A model generated the notes under the pieces. It did no database searches and was not told the origin of the DNA. It was given only the letters and a program-made list of their open reading frames with translations. Below are positions 41,048 through 49,756 of a stretch of 64,000 nucleotides of DNA, piece after piece. The translations under genes and the position numbers were made by a program. The stretch covers positions 40,503 to 104,502 of the forward strand of contig CAYWKU010000012.1 in NCBI GenBank assembly GCA_964459325.1, written 5' to 3'. This stretch comes from CAYWKU01 sp964459325. GTDB lineage: Bacteria > RBG-13-61-14 > CAYWKU01. Positions within the stretch are counted from its first letter, which is position 1. Each line of letters starts with the position of its first letter.

Positions 41048-43651
41048 CTACCGCCCGTGTTCGGTGCGGGCGATTATCTCCTCCTGGATTTCGGAGCCCA
41101 GCTCGACGAAGTAAGTGCTGTATCCGCCTACTTTCACTATAAGGTCGCGGTAATCTTCGGGGTTATTCTGCGCTTCCCGCAGCATTTGCGAGCTTACCAC
41201 CGTGGGCTGTATCTGGGCACCGCCGAGTTTGAAGTAAGTCCGGATGAGGGATATCCATTTGTCGCGAGCCTCGCGGTTTTCGCCGATGCCGGTGGGGTGG
41301 AACTTGAAGTTGACGGCGCATCCCATGACGTCCTCGAAAGGCAGGGCCGCCACCGACCGCATGGAAGCGGTAGGCCCGGCCTTTTCCACGTTGTAGGGGT
41401 TGCAGCTTGCGGCGTACGGCTTTGCGGCGGGCCTGCCGTCGGGAGTGGCGATGGACAGCCGCCCGTCTATGGTGTGAGTAATCATGCTTATCACGTATAC
41501 CACGAACGGCCCGCCCCGGTGGGCCGTGTACTTGTAAGTTTCGCCGAACATTTCTTTCATCACGTCGTGAGCCAGCGCGTCCACCTCCGCGTCGCCGTTA
41601 CCCCATTTTCCTTTGAGGTTTTCTATCCGCCGGTGAATATCCTCATAACCGGAGAAGTTGTTATCGACCGCCTCCAGCAGTTGCTTGAATGTAATCCTTT
41701 TTTCTTCGAAGACGAGTTTCTTTATCACGTACAGCGAATCGGTCATGTTGGCGATGGAGTTGATGAAGCTGATTCCCGCCAGGTCGTAGGTAGCGCCGCC
41801 GGCGGTGATGTCCTTTTTGTTTTCCAGGCAGCCGTCTATGAACGCCGATATTACAGGCGAGGGTCGGTGTTGTTCAAAAAGCTTATCCCGCAGGTTGGAG
41901 CCGTCGACTATTTTCTTGATGAAAAACCGCGCCTGCTGCATGAGCGCTTCCAGAAACTCGTCGAAGCTCGCGAACGAATCGGGGTCGCCCGTCCTGAGCC
42001 CGTCGCCTTCGATGGTTCCCGCCAGTATTTTCGAGTCGCCGTTCCGCAGGGTTATATCGAGTAGCTGGCTGAGCTGCAGGGCGTTGGCGCTCATGCTGCC
42101 CGTCTTGCCCGGGCAGGTGGTTTCCACGCAGCCCATGACGGCGTAATCGCGCGCGTCCCGCTCCGAAAAGCCCCGCCTGCGCATGGCTTCGATATTGATG
42201 TCGTCGGCAAACAACGAGAAGCTGGAAGTGCCCTCCCGGAGGCATTCGGCCACCTTGTGCAGCAGCTCGTCCGGGGTCTTGTCGTGAACGCGGACCGAGA
42301 CGTTGGTGATGGCCTTTGAGTTGTGCGCGGCTTCGACGAACAGGTAGGTAAGCTCGTTGGTGGCGTCTTCGCCGTCGGGGGTTATGCCGCCCAGGGTGAC
42401 CGGCGACGAGCCGAGGAAGCGATGGTAAAAGTTGCTCAATATGTTCGACTCCAGCCGCACGTTCTGGGACATTATCTTCAGAAGCAGTTCTTCCAGCAGT
42501 TCCCGCGCTTCGTCGGGCGTAATGTTACCCGCCTCGATGTCGCTTTTGTAATAGGGATAAAGGTTCCGGTCGAGCCTGCCGAAGCAGCTTAAGTAAACCG
42601 GGTGAGCCAGCTCCACCGCCGTCTTCACCGTCCATACCGACTGCACGGCCTCCCGGAAGGTATCCGCCGGCTGGAAGGGGACCTTCCGGCAGACGGTAAG
42701 CATTTCCTGAAGCTCCCTGCCCCGGGGCGTGTTGCCCACCCGGCCTATTTCGGCCTCGATGCGCTCCGCCAGCCTGCGTGAGTATATCATCACCCCTTCG
42801 AGGGCAAGCTCGACGGACTTGAGGTAGCTCTCCTCGTCTTCGGACAGTCCCGGCTCATTCAGCTTCGACGATACCTCGTCCTTCATCGCCAGAAGGCCGG
42901 TGGCGAGCACCTTGTCGTAATCCAGTATCACGTGGGCCAGGTAAGTGGCTATGGTGGCGCAAGTGCTTATCATCATCACCTGGCGGGAGGTGTTGCCCGG
43001 AACGGCCAGGACGAAGTCGTACATGTCCTTCGACAGGAGACCGGCGTCCAGCATTTCCCGCTCGAGGCGGTCCACCAGCGATTTTCCCTTCCAGTAAGGG
43101 AGAAGCTTTTTCAGAAGGTAGCGCTCGTTTTCCTTCGCAATCTGATACTGATTAATCCTGCGCTCGGACATGGTTTTGAGGGTCATGTTAAGCGGCGGCG
43201 TCCCCGATTGGCGGGCGAGCTTCTGGTTTTTCACGAACTCGCCCAGCTTACCCTTCCTGACGATATAGCTCAACGCTTTAACCAGGGTTTTGGCACGAAA
43301 CTTGAGCATGGAGGTCTTGTTCAACTCGGCTTCGAGCACCGGGTTGAAAACCCCCCGCTCGATGTCCACGGGCACGCCCATGAAATACTCGGTCCAGTAT
43401 CCCGCGATGCGGTCGTCGGGGTCGAGGTGGTGGGTCATGTTTTCGTAGACGTTGTTCATCGCCTTGCTCACCCGCACCGCCAGCGGCATGTCTTTTCCTT
43501 CGGTCTGTCGCCAGCTTTCGGTGTAGTAGCGGGCGCGCTCGATGGAGATGTAAGCCGGGCCGGTCTGATACCGACGCCGCATCCGGACTATACGCTCGGA
43601 AGCCGGCGGGAATGAGTCCGACTGCTGAAATTTAACCGCTTCTTCCGCCAT
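41048..43651 (-). CDS. Glycyl radical enzyme of unassigned substrate
   Basis: 867 residues from ATG 43651, seven bases after AGGGAG; ATG 43657 is too close. The catalytic Cys-x-Glu loop is MGCVETTCPGKTG, whereas most dehydratase-type members have GCVEP. The glycyl radical loop near the C-terminus is VKVGGYSTYF, with Lys for the usual Arg and Gly for the usual Ser/Ala (RVSGY type). The fold and length match the eliminase/decarboxylase branch (CutC, glycerol dehydratase, HPAD). The Thr after the catalytic Glu and the VGGY loop make it hard to place, so it may act on a new substrate. The activase is directly downstream. Confidence 0.87.
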   Translation of the reverse strand: MAEEAVKFQQSDSFPPASERIVRMRRRYQTGPAYISIERARYYTESWRQTEGKDMPLAVRVSKAMNNVYENMTHHLDPDDRIAGYWTEYFMGVPVDIERGVFNPVLEAELNKTSMLKFRAKTLVKALSYIVRKGKLGEFVKNQKLARQSGTPPLNMTLKTMSERRINQYQIAKENERYLLKKLLPYWKGKSLVDRLEREMLDAGLLSKDMYDFVLAVPGNTSRQVMMISTCATIATYLAHVILDYDKVLATGLLAMKDEVSSKLNEPGLSEDEESYLKSVELALEGVMIYSRRLAERIEAEIGRVGNTPRGRELQEMLTVCRKVPFQPADTFREAVQSVWTVKTAVELAHPVYLSCFGRLDRNLYPYYKSDIEAGNITPDEARELLEELLLKIMSQNVRLESNILSNFYHRFLGSSPVTLGGITPDGEDATNELTYLFVEAAHNSKAITNVSVRVHDKTPDELLHKVAECLREGTSSFSLFADDINIEAMRRRGFSERDARDYAVMGCVETTCPGKTGSMSANALQLSQLLDITLRNGDSKILAGTIEGDGLRTGDPDSFASFDEFLEALMQQARFFIKKIVDGSNLRDKLFEQHRPSPVISAFIDGCLENKKDITAGGATYDLAGISFINSIANMTDSLYVIKKLVFEEKRITFKQLLEAVDNNFSGYEDIHRRIENLKGKWGNGDAEVDALAHDVMKEMFGETYKYTAHRGGPFVVYVISMITHTIDGRLSIATPDGRPAAKPYAASCNPYNVEKAGPTASMRSVAALPFEDVMGCAVNFKFHPTGIGENREARDKWISLIRTYFKLGGAQIQPTVVSSQMLREAQNNPEDYRDLIVKVGGYSTYFVELGSEIQEEIIARTEHGR

Positions 43652-43674
43652 GGGCATACTCCCTTAATTCCGGA

Positions 43675-43736
43675 CAAGGGGTTTTAGCCCCTTGAGTTGG
43701 GGGGACCGTTGAAAACAAGGGGTTAAAACCCCTTGT
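43675..43736. repeat. Two ACAAGGGG-type palindromes, one forming the TetR gene end
   Basis: CAAGGGG..CCCCTTG at 43675-43694 and ACAAGGGG..CCCCTTGT at 43715-43736. The second overlaps the stop (43723-43725) of the TetR gene. Related copies lie at 54979-55025 and 63809-63831, and a half copy ends the window. Confidence 0.7.
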
Positions 43737-44391
43737 CTGATGTGAAGTCCTGACCGTTCCGGCCTATTTCATTAAGAACGATTTCCAGCATCTTTGCCAG
43801 ATGCCGTTTTCTTGCCTCGATTTCCTCTTTTGCGAGCGGGTTTTTATCTATCAGGTGCTCCAGCACCGGGCTGTAGGTGAAGTAGCTGACTATCATGCCG
43901 TAAAAGCTTACGATAAGCTGGTGCGCCGCCATGTCGCCGGAGCTTGTTTTCGGGTAAGCGGCCATTATCATTCGGGAGCCGAGCCGGAACATGGGCAGCA
44001 GGTTTTGGCGCACCCGTTCGATATGCTTTCCGCCGGAGCTTTCCCGCTGCACGATACGGCTGAAGTTGCGGTTTTCGGACAGAAAATCCACGTAGGCGTC
44101 AATTAACTGCTCCAGCCTGTGGCGCATGGAGCCTTCCCTGCTGAGGGCGCTCTGGAAGGTTTCGTTCAGGCGGCGGTAGTAGCGGTCGAGCACGGCCTCG
44201 AAAAGGGCGCTTTTGCTCTTGAAGTGGTAATGGATAAGCGCCTTGTTCACGCCGGAGGCTTCGGCTATTTCTCGAGTGGTGGCGGCGTCGAAGCCGACCT
44301 TCCCGAAGAGCCCGTCGGCGGCCTCGAGTATTTTTTCCCGAGTGCCGTGGTCGATGCTTTTTGTTTTATTTTCAGCTTTTTGCACGCTCAT
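43723..44391 (-). CDS. TetR-family transcriptional regulator
   Basis: 222 residues. Residues about 16-62 are the DNA-binding domain (REKILEAADGLFGKVGFDAA, IAEASGVNKALIHYHFKSK). The C-terminal ligand domain is 150 residues. The final residues SDKGF and the stop are encoded inside an ACAAGGGG repeat, so the original C-terminus may have been altered. Its position just upstream of the glycyl radical operon in the same orientation, separated by 66 bases, suggests that it controls those genes. Confidence 0.87.
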   Translation of the reverse strand: MSVQKAENKTKSIDHGTREKILEAADGLFGKVGFDAATTREIAEASGVNKALIHYHFKSKSALFEAVLDRYYRRLNETFQSALSREGSMRHRLEQLIDAYVDFLSENRNFSRIVQRESSGGKHIERVRQNLLPMFRLGSRMIMAAYPKTSSGDMAAHQLIVSFYGMIVSYFTYSPVLEHLIDKNPLAKEEIEARKRHLAKMLEIVLNEIGRNGQDFTSDKGF

Positions 44392-44549
44392 TATTAATTG
44401 GGCGACCAGTCAGTGCTGCATTGTTTAAATTACCTTTTTTCCCAAAGGATGTCAAGGGCTTTTTATCCGGGGCTAAGCCGGGATTTTTCAGCTGCCAACC
44501 AATTGTGCAATTGTGCAAATCGGGAGCATCGGTTAAGGTTGCCGGCGAA

Positions 44550-46877
44550 CTACTCAACCTGGCTCTTGTCGGCGTATTTTTTGAGGTTGTCGCGGGCCAC
44601 GGTGTTTTCGGGGTCGATTTCGAGCACCTGCCGCCATTGCCGAATCGCTTCCTCCTTTTTCCCCAGCTTGTAGAGTGCCACCCCGAGGTTGTTGTGCCCC
44701 CTGATGCTTTCGGGGTCCAATTCCAGGGCGCGGCGGTAGTATTTCACCGCCTCCGAGGCCGCTCCTTGCTCCATGAGCGCAATTCCGAGATTATTGAGCA
44801 CGTCCGGGTTTTTCGGTAATTGCCCGATAAGCTTTCTGAAATGCCGCTCCGCTTCTTTGAAGCGCTCGGCCTTCATCAAGGTGGTGGCCAGGTTGAACCG
44901 GGCCCTTATCGAATCCGGTTTGGCTTTGAGGGCTTTTTTAAAAGACTTGACCGCACGGTCATATTTTCCGGAATAGGTAAGCGCAAGGCCGAGGTTTACG
45001 TGAGAATCGACGTAATTCAGTCCCGTGGAGGCCGTCATTTTATAATAATTAACGCTTTCTTCGTACATACCCAAGTCGAGAAGCGCCTTTCCGAGGTTTG
45101 AGTACAGGTTTACATCGGAATAGCCTTTCATTGCCTTGAAAAGGTCGGTGGCACCCGCTTTTAGAAGCTTGGATTTCAGTTTCTCATCTTCGACGTTTTC
45201 ACTCAGCTTGATGATTGCGCTTCCCCGATAGAACAGAAGCTTCATGTTGCGCGGTATGATTTTCAGGGCCCGGTCATATCGGTCAACGGCGGCGTCCAGC
45301 TTGCCGTCGCGTGCGACGGTTATGCCCTCCTGCCACAAGGTAAACCCCTTGTAGTGGCGCGCATTTCGGTCGAAGGAGTACAGAAACCATCCGGAGGGGA
45401 CAAGAACAAGCAAAAGCGCCGCCATCGCTTGTTTGGGCAGAGCCGCCCGGGAAAAATCAATTTCGTAAGCGTTTGAAGGCGCGCCGGCAATGCCCCCGGT
45501 GCTCAGTCCCAGACCCATGAAAAGCCAGAAATATTCCCGCAGTGGTGAAATTTCCATCACCGAGCTTACGAAAAGCAGGGCGCAAAACCCGAACAAGGAC
45601 GCCACCGCCCCCGCGTGAACCCAGAAATCGGGCGAATCCGGTATCTTGCGCGTGTATTTGACCCTTTCCATAAAAAACAGAGCGACTAATACAATGAAAG
45701 CCGCCAAGCCCAGCGAGCCGGATTCGCTCCAGAACTGCACATAGGCGTTATGGGGCTTCTCCACGTTCTGGATGATGTGCCTTATTTTGTAAACATCCTT
45801 ATGTTCCAGGGTTTGTCGGAGCGCGTCGAGATAATTGTAGCGGTATGTTCCGAGGCCGCTTCCGAGCAGTGGATAGGTGTTCACGGTATTCATGGAGGCT
45901 CCCCACATAAGCAGCCTCCCCCCGACAGCTCTGTCACCCAGGTGAGCGAACCTCTTCAGGGGAACGTTTCCCGCGAGCGATGCGCTTATTACCGCTATGG
46001 CAACCAGCACAACACCTGCCGCCGACATCCAAAGGATGATTTTCCCCGCCCGGCCCGGCTCGCGCACAAGCCGGACAATCCCCAGCAACAAAAAGGCCAC
46101 AGCGGTGCTGATGTAGGCGCCCTGGCATTCGCTCAGAACCAGGCTCACGGTTATCAGCAAAAACGCAAGGGTTGTGGCCGCCACAATACCCCACCGGGAT
46201 GCTTTTTTCGTGGCCAACCTCCAGCCGGCCGCGCCCATGCAAAAAGTAACGGGCAACACAAGCCCCTGGAATGCGCCGAAGTAGTTGGAGTTGCCCAGAA
46301 TGCCGATGGTTTCGCGGGAATCCAGGCTGAAAAGTAGGTCCATTCCCAAAACCTGGGAAATACCCATTACCGCCTGGAAGCATCCCACCAGAGATACCGC
46401 TGCAAGGAGCGATAAAGCCCGGAGCCGGTTATTCACGAGCACCGCGCCCAAAAGTCCACCCAGAGCCGCTCCCGCCATGGCTCCGAACCCGACCTCGCTA
46501 CGATAGGGAACCGTGCTCGAGACCCACGAAAGCGCAAGGATAATCAGAAAAACCAGGGCGGAAAGATAAACCCGTGAGCGCGGAAGAGACAATTTTTTCC
46601 GGAAAAGCACGCTGAAGCCCCAGATGAGGGCCACGAAGGCCGCCGCCGGCTCCCAGAGCCACTGCTTGGGCATCAGGAAGTTGCTTTTGGTGCTTTCAAG
46701 GAAGAATAAAGGCGTAACTACGGCCAAAACAAAAAGAAAGACAAAGGCTCCCTTTTCCAACCATCGCCCTACCGTATCCACGGAAATATCAGGCCCGGAG
46801 TTCGGAGAGGATAGCGCGGGATTTTTTCTTCCGCTGCCTGAAGACCGGCTTCGAGCTGGCAACTTTAAACCACCCAC
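44550..46877 (-). CDS. O-antigen-ligase-like membrane protein with TPR tail
   Basis: 775 residues. A Pro/Ser-rich N-terminus is followed by 11-12 membrane helices (about 35-490) with the Wzy/WaaL-type signature LGTYRYNYLD and PHNAYVQFWSESGSLGL (PF04932-like), whose His and Glu act in glycan transfer. Residues about 520-775 hold six to seven TPR units (for example VDSHVNLGLALTYSG and PDVLNNLGIALMEQG). Polymerase/ligase plus TPR is a known fusion, probably for polysaccharide assembly at the periplasmic face. It ends a two-gene unit with the FecR gene 7 bases upstream. Confidence 0.82.
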   Translation of the reverse strand: MGGLKLPARSRSSGSGRKNPALSSPNSGPDISVDTVGRWLEKGAFVFLFVLAVVTPLFFLESTKSNFLMPKQWLWEPAAAFVALIWGFSVLFRKKLSLPRSRVYLSALVFLIILALSWVSSTVPYRSEVGFGAMAGAALGGLLGAVLVNNRLRALSLLAAVSLVGCFQAVMGISQVLGMDLLFSLDSRETIGILGNSNYFGAFQGLVLPVTFCMGAAGWRLATKKASRWGIVAATTLAFLLITVSLVLSECQGAYISTAVAFLLLGIVRLVREPGRAGKIILWMSAAGVVLVAIAVISASLAGNVPLKRFAHLGDRAVGGRLLMWGASMNTVNTYPLLGSGLGTYRYNYLDALRQTLEHKDVYKIRHIIQNVEKPHNAYVQFWSESGSLGLAAFIVLVALFFMERVKYTRKIPDSPDFWVHAGAVASLFGFCALLFVSSVMEISPLREYFWLFMGLGLSTGGIAGAPSNAYEIDFSRAALPKQAMAALLLVLVPSGWFLYSFDRNARHYKGFTLWQEGITVARDGKLDAAVDRYDRALKIIPRNMKLLFYRGSAIIKLSENVEDEKLKSKLLKAGATDLFKAMKGYSDVNLYSNLGKALLDLGMYEESVNYYKMTASTGLNYVDSHVNLGLALTYSGKYDRAVKSFKKALKAKPDSIRARFNLATTLMKAERFKEAERHFRKLIGQLPKNPDVLNNLGIALMEQGAASEAVKYYRRALELDPESIRGHNNLGVALYKLGKKEEAIRQWRQVLEIDPENTVARDNLKKYADKSQVE

Positions 46878-46884
46878 CGGGGAT

Positions 46885-48003
46885 TTAACGGCTAATCAGG
46901 CCTGCCGCCCGCTTCATCTCGGGGATTTTCTCCCTCAAAATTGTTCGCCTTTTCTTCTGCAACTCCTCCAGGCGAGTTTCAAACTTTTTGAAGGTGGAGT
47001 AGTGCCTTTTTATCAGCTTTTTGGCGACCGGAGGGGCGGGCGAATCCGGTTCGGCGGCCTGCTCCAGCAGCCATCCCAGCATCCTGCCCCTCCATCGGAT
47101 ACGATTGTCAAGCCGTATGAAGAGGCGCACCTTTGCTCTGAGCACCGGTAAGAACTTCCTCACTTCCCCTTGATGCCGCTTATATAAAACCGACTGCCCC
47201 CTTATTCTGTTTTTCTCGGCAAGTCGCGCCTGTCGGGTAATTTCGGAGGCCAGTTTCAGGATTTCGCCGGCAATCTTTTCGGATTTTATGATGTTGTCCT
47301 TTACGGAAGCCACCAGGCGACGGGCCACCGGCCCCACGTTTTTCAGCGCCCTTTCGCGGGCAGCTGCAAACCATTGCTCCACGCTGTACTGCTCGGGGAA
47401 GTAATCGGTTATCCCTTTTTCCGATATTTTTCCTTCCCCGCCGGGAATTTCTATTTTTTGCCTCATATTCAGCTTTATTTCTTCGCCGTTTCCTTTTGAC
47501 AGGCCCACTTGCCCGTCTTCCACCGCCAGCAACCCCTTTCCATCGGGAGCTACCGCAACGGCAAACTGCGTGCCCCTGACCCCTGCGACGGCGGAGGGCG
47601 TTTGAATTTGCAAGTAGTGATAGTCCTTTCTTTTTTTCTTCTTTTTCGCTCCGCGGGAGCGATGCTTTATATAAACCACCCCGACGTTGATGATTCCGGA
47701 GGTTATTTCTTCAGCTTCGGCGCCCGGTTCATCGAACATGAACTCGCTACGGGATTTTATTTCAATTACGTATCCGCTTTCCAGGCCCATGGAGACTTTC
47801 GCCGAATCGCCCGTCTTTATAATGTCGCCGCCTTTAATCAGCGAGGCCGGGGTAATTGTTTCCTTTTCGCCGTCTCTTATGAGCCAGGCATCTCCCCTGA
47901 CGAAAAACACCTCCCCCACCTTCTGACCTTCCGGGGCGGATAAAACCAGGGGAGAGGTCAGCAATAGCATCAGAAGGAGCAAAAGTCCGACTTTAATACG
48001 CAT
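46885..48003 (-). CDS. Exported FecR-domain protein with helical C-terminus
   Basis: 372 residues. A signal peptide (1-22, ending VLSAPEG) is followed by a FecR domain (about 25-150) with QIQTPSAVAGVRGTQFAV, the same hallmark as in the 22331 protein. The C-terminal 170 residues are charged, probably coiled-coil helices ending in RKIPEMKRAAGLISR-like sequence. Encoded seven bases before the ligase-TPR gene, so it may regulate or scaffold that polysaccharide step. Confidence 0.8.
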   Translation of the reverse strand: MRIKVGLLLLLMLLLTSPLVLSAPEGQKVGEVFFVRGDAWLIRDGEKETITPASLIKGGDIIKTGDSAKVSMGLESGYVIEIKSRSEFMFDEPGAEAEEITSGIINVGVVYIKHRSRGAKKKKKRKDYHYLQIQTPSAVAGVRGTQFAVAVAPDGKGLLAVEDGQVGLSKGNGEEIKLNMRQKIEIPGGEGKISEKGITDYFPEQYSVEQWFAAARERALKNVGPVARRLVASVKDNIIKSEKIAGEILKLASEITRQARLAEKNRIRGQSVLYKRHQGEVRKFLPVLRAKVRLFIRLDNRIRWRGRMLGWLLEQAAEPDSPAPPVAKKLIKRHYSTFKKFETRLEELQKKRRTILREKIPEMKRAAGLISR

Positions 48004-48106
48004 GATTATTCCTCACCGGAATTATAAGGTATTTCGATACGCTTTATTTTACGCCCGAGGGCGGGCATAGTCAATCGCCTCGGTTCAGGGTTTTTGAAAT
48101 TCGCCC

Positions 48107-48901
48107 TTATTCGGAAGCGTTGAGGGCCTCGTTGACCATGTAAGGAAGTTTGCTTATGGAGGCTTCTGTTCCGAACTTTTCAGCCAGGTATTTTACCGCT
48201 TTCATCGCTTCCTCGCGGGTGTATCCGTCTTCGAGAAGGAACGTAACCTGGCCGACGGCTTCATCCATTTCTACATCGTCCGGTTTTCTTCCGGCCATTT
48301 TAAAGAATCGCTCGGCAATCTGGCGGATGGTTACAACCTTTTCCGTGCCCGGAAATGCTTCCTCGTTCACGGGGGATTCTATTGGTTTTTCCCTGAATGT
48401 AGCCTTTTTCCCCGTCGGCTCTTTCCCCGATTTCTCCACTTTTTCAGGACCGGGGCCTTCTTGCGAAAAATGTACACTATACACTATATACATAGTGCCG
48501 TTTTTGTCCCTGTCCAGAGGTTTGATTTTTCCCGCCGCTGCCAGCTCCGACAGCGCCCGCAGCAGCCTGCGGCGGCTCATGCCGGTTCGCCGACCAAGCT
48601 CGCTCATCCCCACCCGGCACCAATTCGCTCCCTGCCCCACCGAAAGCAGCAATAAATGGAGAAACGTCGCCTGCCCCAGCGGCTCGAGGCCTTCCATGTC
48701 TTCCCGAAGCGCTTCAGCAGGGATAGCTCGGGGCGCAGGTTCTTTAATCAGCCCTTCGCCCTCGAATTCCGCCTCTATCCGCTCGTCACTTTCCGCTTCC
48801 TCCAGCGCTTCCAGCTTTGAGCGGGAGCCGGCCGGTTTCGTGACCAGGTTCCGGCTGCCGGGCAGGGGGTGATAGTAGTAGTTGGGCCTATTGGATTTCA
48901 T
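48107..48901 (-). CDS. Winged-helix regulator-like protein, autoregulated
   Basis: 264 residues from ATG 48901, the first start downstream of the mapped promoter; an ATG at 48952 would lie at or before the transcription start. Residues about 80-135 look like a winged helix (VGMSELGRRTGMSRRRLLRA, LSELAAAGKIKPLDR). Residues about 190-260 form another charged helical region (RQIAERFFKMAGRKPD, YTREEAMKAVKYLAEKFG). It resembles helix-turn-helix proteins of replication or transposon origin, but I cannot assign a family. A perfect palindrome covers its start site, and half-sites recur inside the gene (48468-48499). Confidence 0.65.
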   Translation of the reverse strand: MKSNRPNYYYHPLPGSRNLVTKPAGSRSKLEALEEAESDERIEAEFEGEGLIKEPAPRAIPAEALREDMEGLEPLGQATFLHLLLLSVGQGANWCRVGMSELGRRTGMSRRRLLRALSELAAAGKIKPLDRDKNGTMYIVYSVHFSQEGPGPEKVEKSGKEPTGKKATFREKPIESPVNEEAFPGTEKVVTIRQIAERFFKMAGRKPDDVEMDEAVGQVTFLLEDGYTREEAMKAVKYLAEKFGTEASISKLPYMVNEALNASE

Positions 48902-48930
48902 CGGACACGGCGCCTCTAATGTAATGCATA

Positions 48931-48983
48931 GTGTACATATAATGTACACCATGTATAATAACGGAAAAGCGAGGTTATGTCAA
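48931..48983 (-). promoter_or_regulatory. Promoter and palindromic operator of the winged-helix gene
   Basis: TTGACA (48983-48978), 17 bases, TATTAT (48960-48955). The perfect 19-base inverted repeat GTGTACAT-ATA-ATGTACAC (48931-48949) covers the expected start site. This is a classical autorepression layout. Confidence 0.7.
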
Positions 48984-49061
48984 GCGTTTTCAACCGGAGC
49001 TCCTGTAAAAATTGCGCCTCAGGGTAAGGGCGGTAGCGCCGGGGCAAAGCCGAGGAAAAAA

Positions 49062-49364
49062 TCATTTATGGCGGGTGAGAAAGTAATCTTCCAGGAGATT
49101 AAGCAGGGAGGAATCGCCGGCGGGGATGCAATGAGAGCACAGCTCCCTGACCTCTATATCCAAAACTTCCTTGGAGGATGTAAGTTTCTTTATTACAGCG
49201 CCTTTTACCGGGGTTTTTTCGGTGTCGAAACAAACCCAGTTTTCAATCGCTTCCAGGTTACAACCTTCGTTATTCGGGTTGTCCGGGCTTGCCAGGTCGT
49301 GCAGGATTCCCCTGTCGATGTCAAAAACGTAGCGATATTCGACGCTGGACTTATCAAAACTCAT
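49062..49364 (-). CDS. Small protein of unknown function
   Basis: 100 residues from ATG 49364 (MSFDKSSVEYRYVFDIDRG), preceded by GGAGGAAG; an upstream start at 49397 lacks a site. No known motif is seen beyond a few cysteines (EGCN, VCFD, ELCSHC). Mildly acidic, no membrane helix. It lies between the winged-helix gene and a MITE-like repeat. Confidence 0.55.
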   Translation of the reverse strand: MSFDKSSVEYRYVFDIDRGILHDLASPDNPNNEGCNLEAIENWVCFDTEKTPVKGAVIKKLTSSKEVLDIEVRELCSHCIPAGDSSLLNLLEDYFLTRHK

Positions 49365-49417
49365 CAAGCTTCCTCCGAGTTTAATTTTATACCACATCCC
49401 CCCATATTATTCAACAA

Positions 49418-49560
49418 GAGGCCGTTGCAGAATGGAAAATCGGAACGCCGCCGTCCCTGACAGGCCGTATGGCTCGGCGGCATCTCGTAAGTTGTTGATT
49501 TTAAACAACCCTCTTTTGCCCGTCCGGGCGCTCCGGAAAAAGCAATTCTGCAACAGCCTC
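49418..49560. repeat. MITE-like element with GAGGCCGTTGCAGAAT ends (copy 1)
   Basis: GAGGCCGTTGCAGAAT (49418-49433) and the inverse complement of GAGGCTGTTGCAGAAT (49545-49560) match at 15 of 16 positions and enclose 111 bases with no coding frame. A second element with related ends is at 54906. The remaining gap to 49757 holds AT-rich sequence and the thiolase binding site. Confidence 0.72.
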
Positions 49561-49756
49561 AATAAGTTAAAAGAACGGCAAAAAACGGAGTGAAAGAAAC
49601 GAAGCGGTCAGGGGCATGGGTAGGGGCGACCGTTAGTTTGAGAAATGAAATCTTCTTGTTGTAAAAAGTGTTTTCATATATTAATATATTCTTTCGCTTC
49701 CCCGATAAAAACATTGATTTGGGTAAAATAAAAAGTTGAAAGAAAGGAGTTTTTGA

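Noticed and set aside
44400..44420. GGCGACCAGTCAGTG sequence before the TetR gene as operator
   Set aside because: Only one plausible half-site is visible and no symmetric partner.
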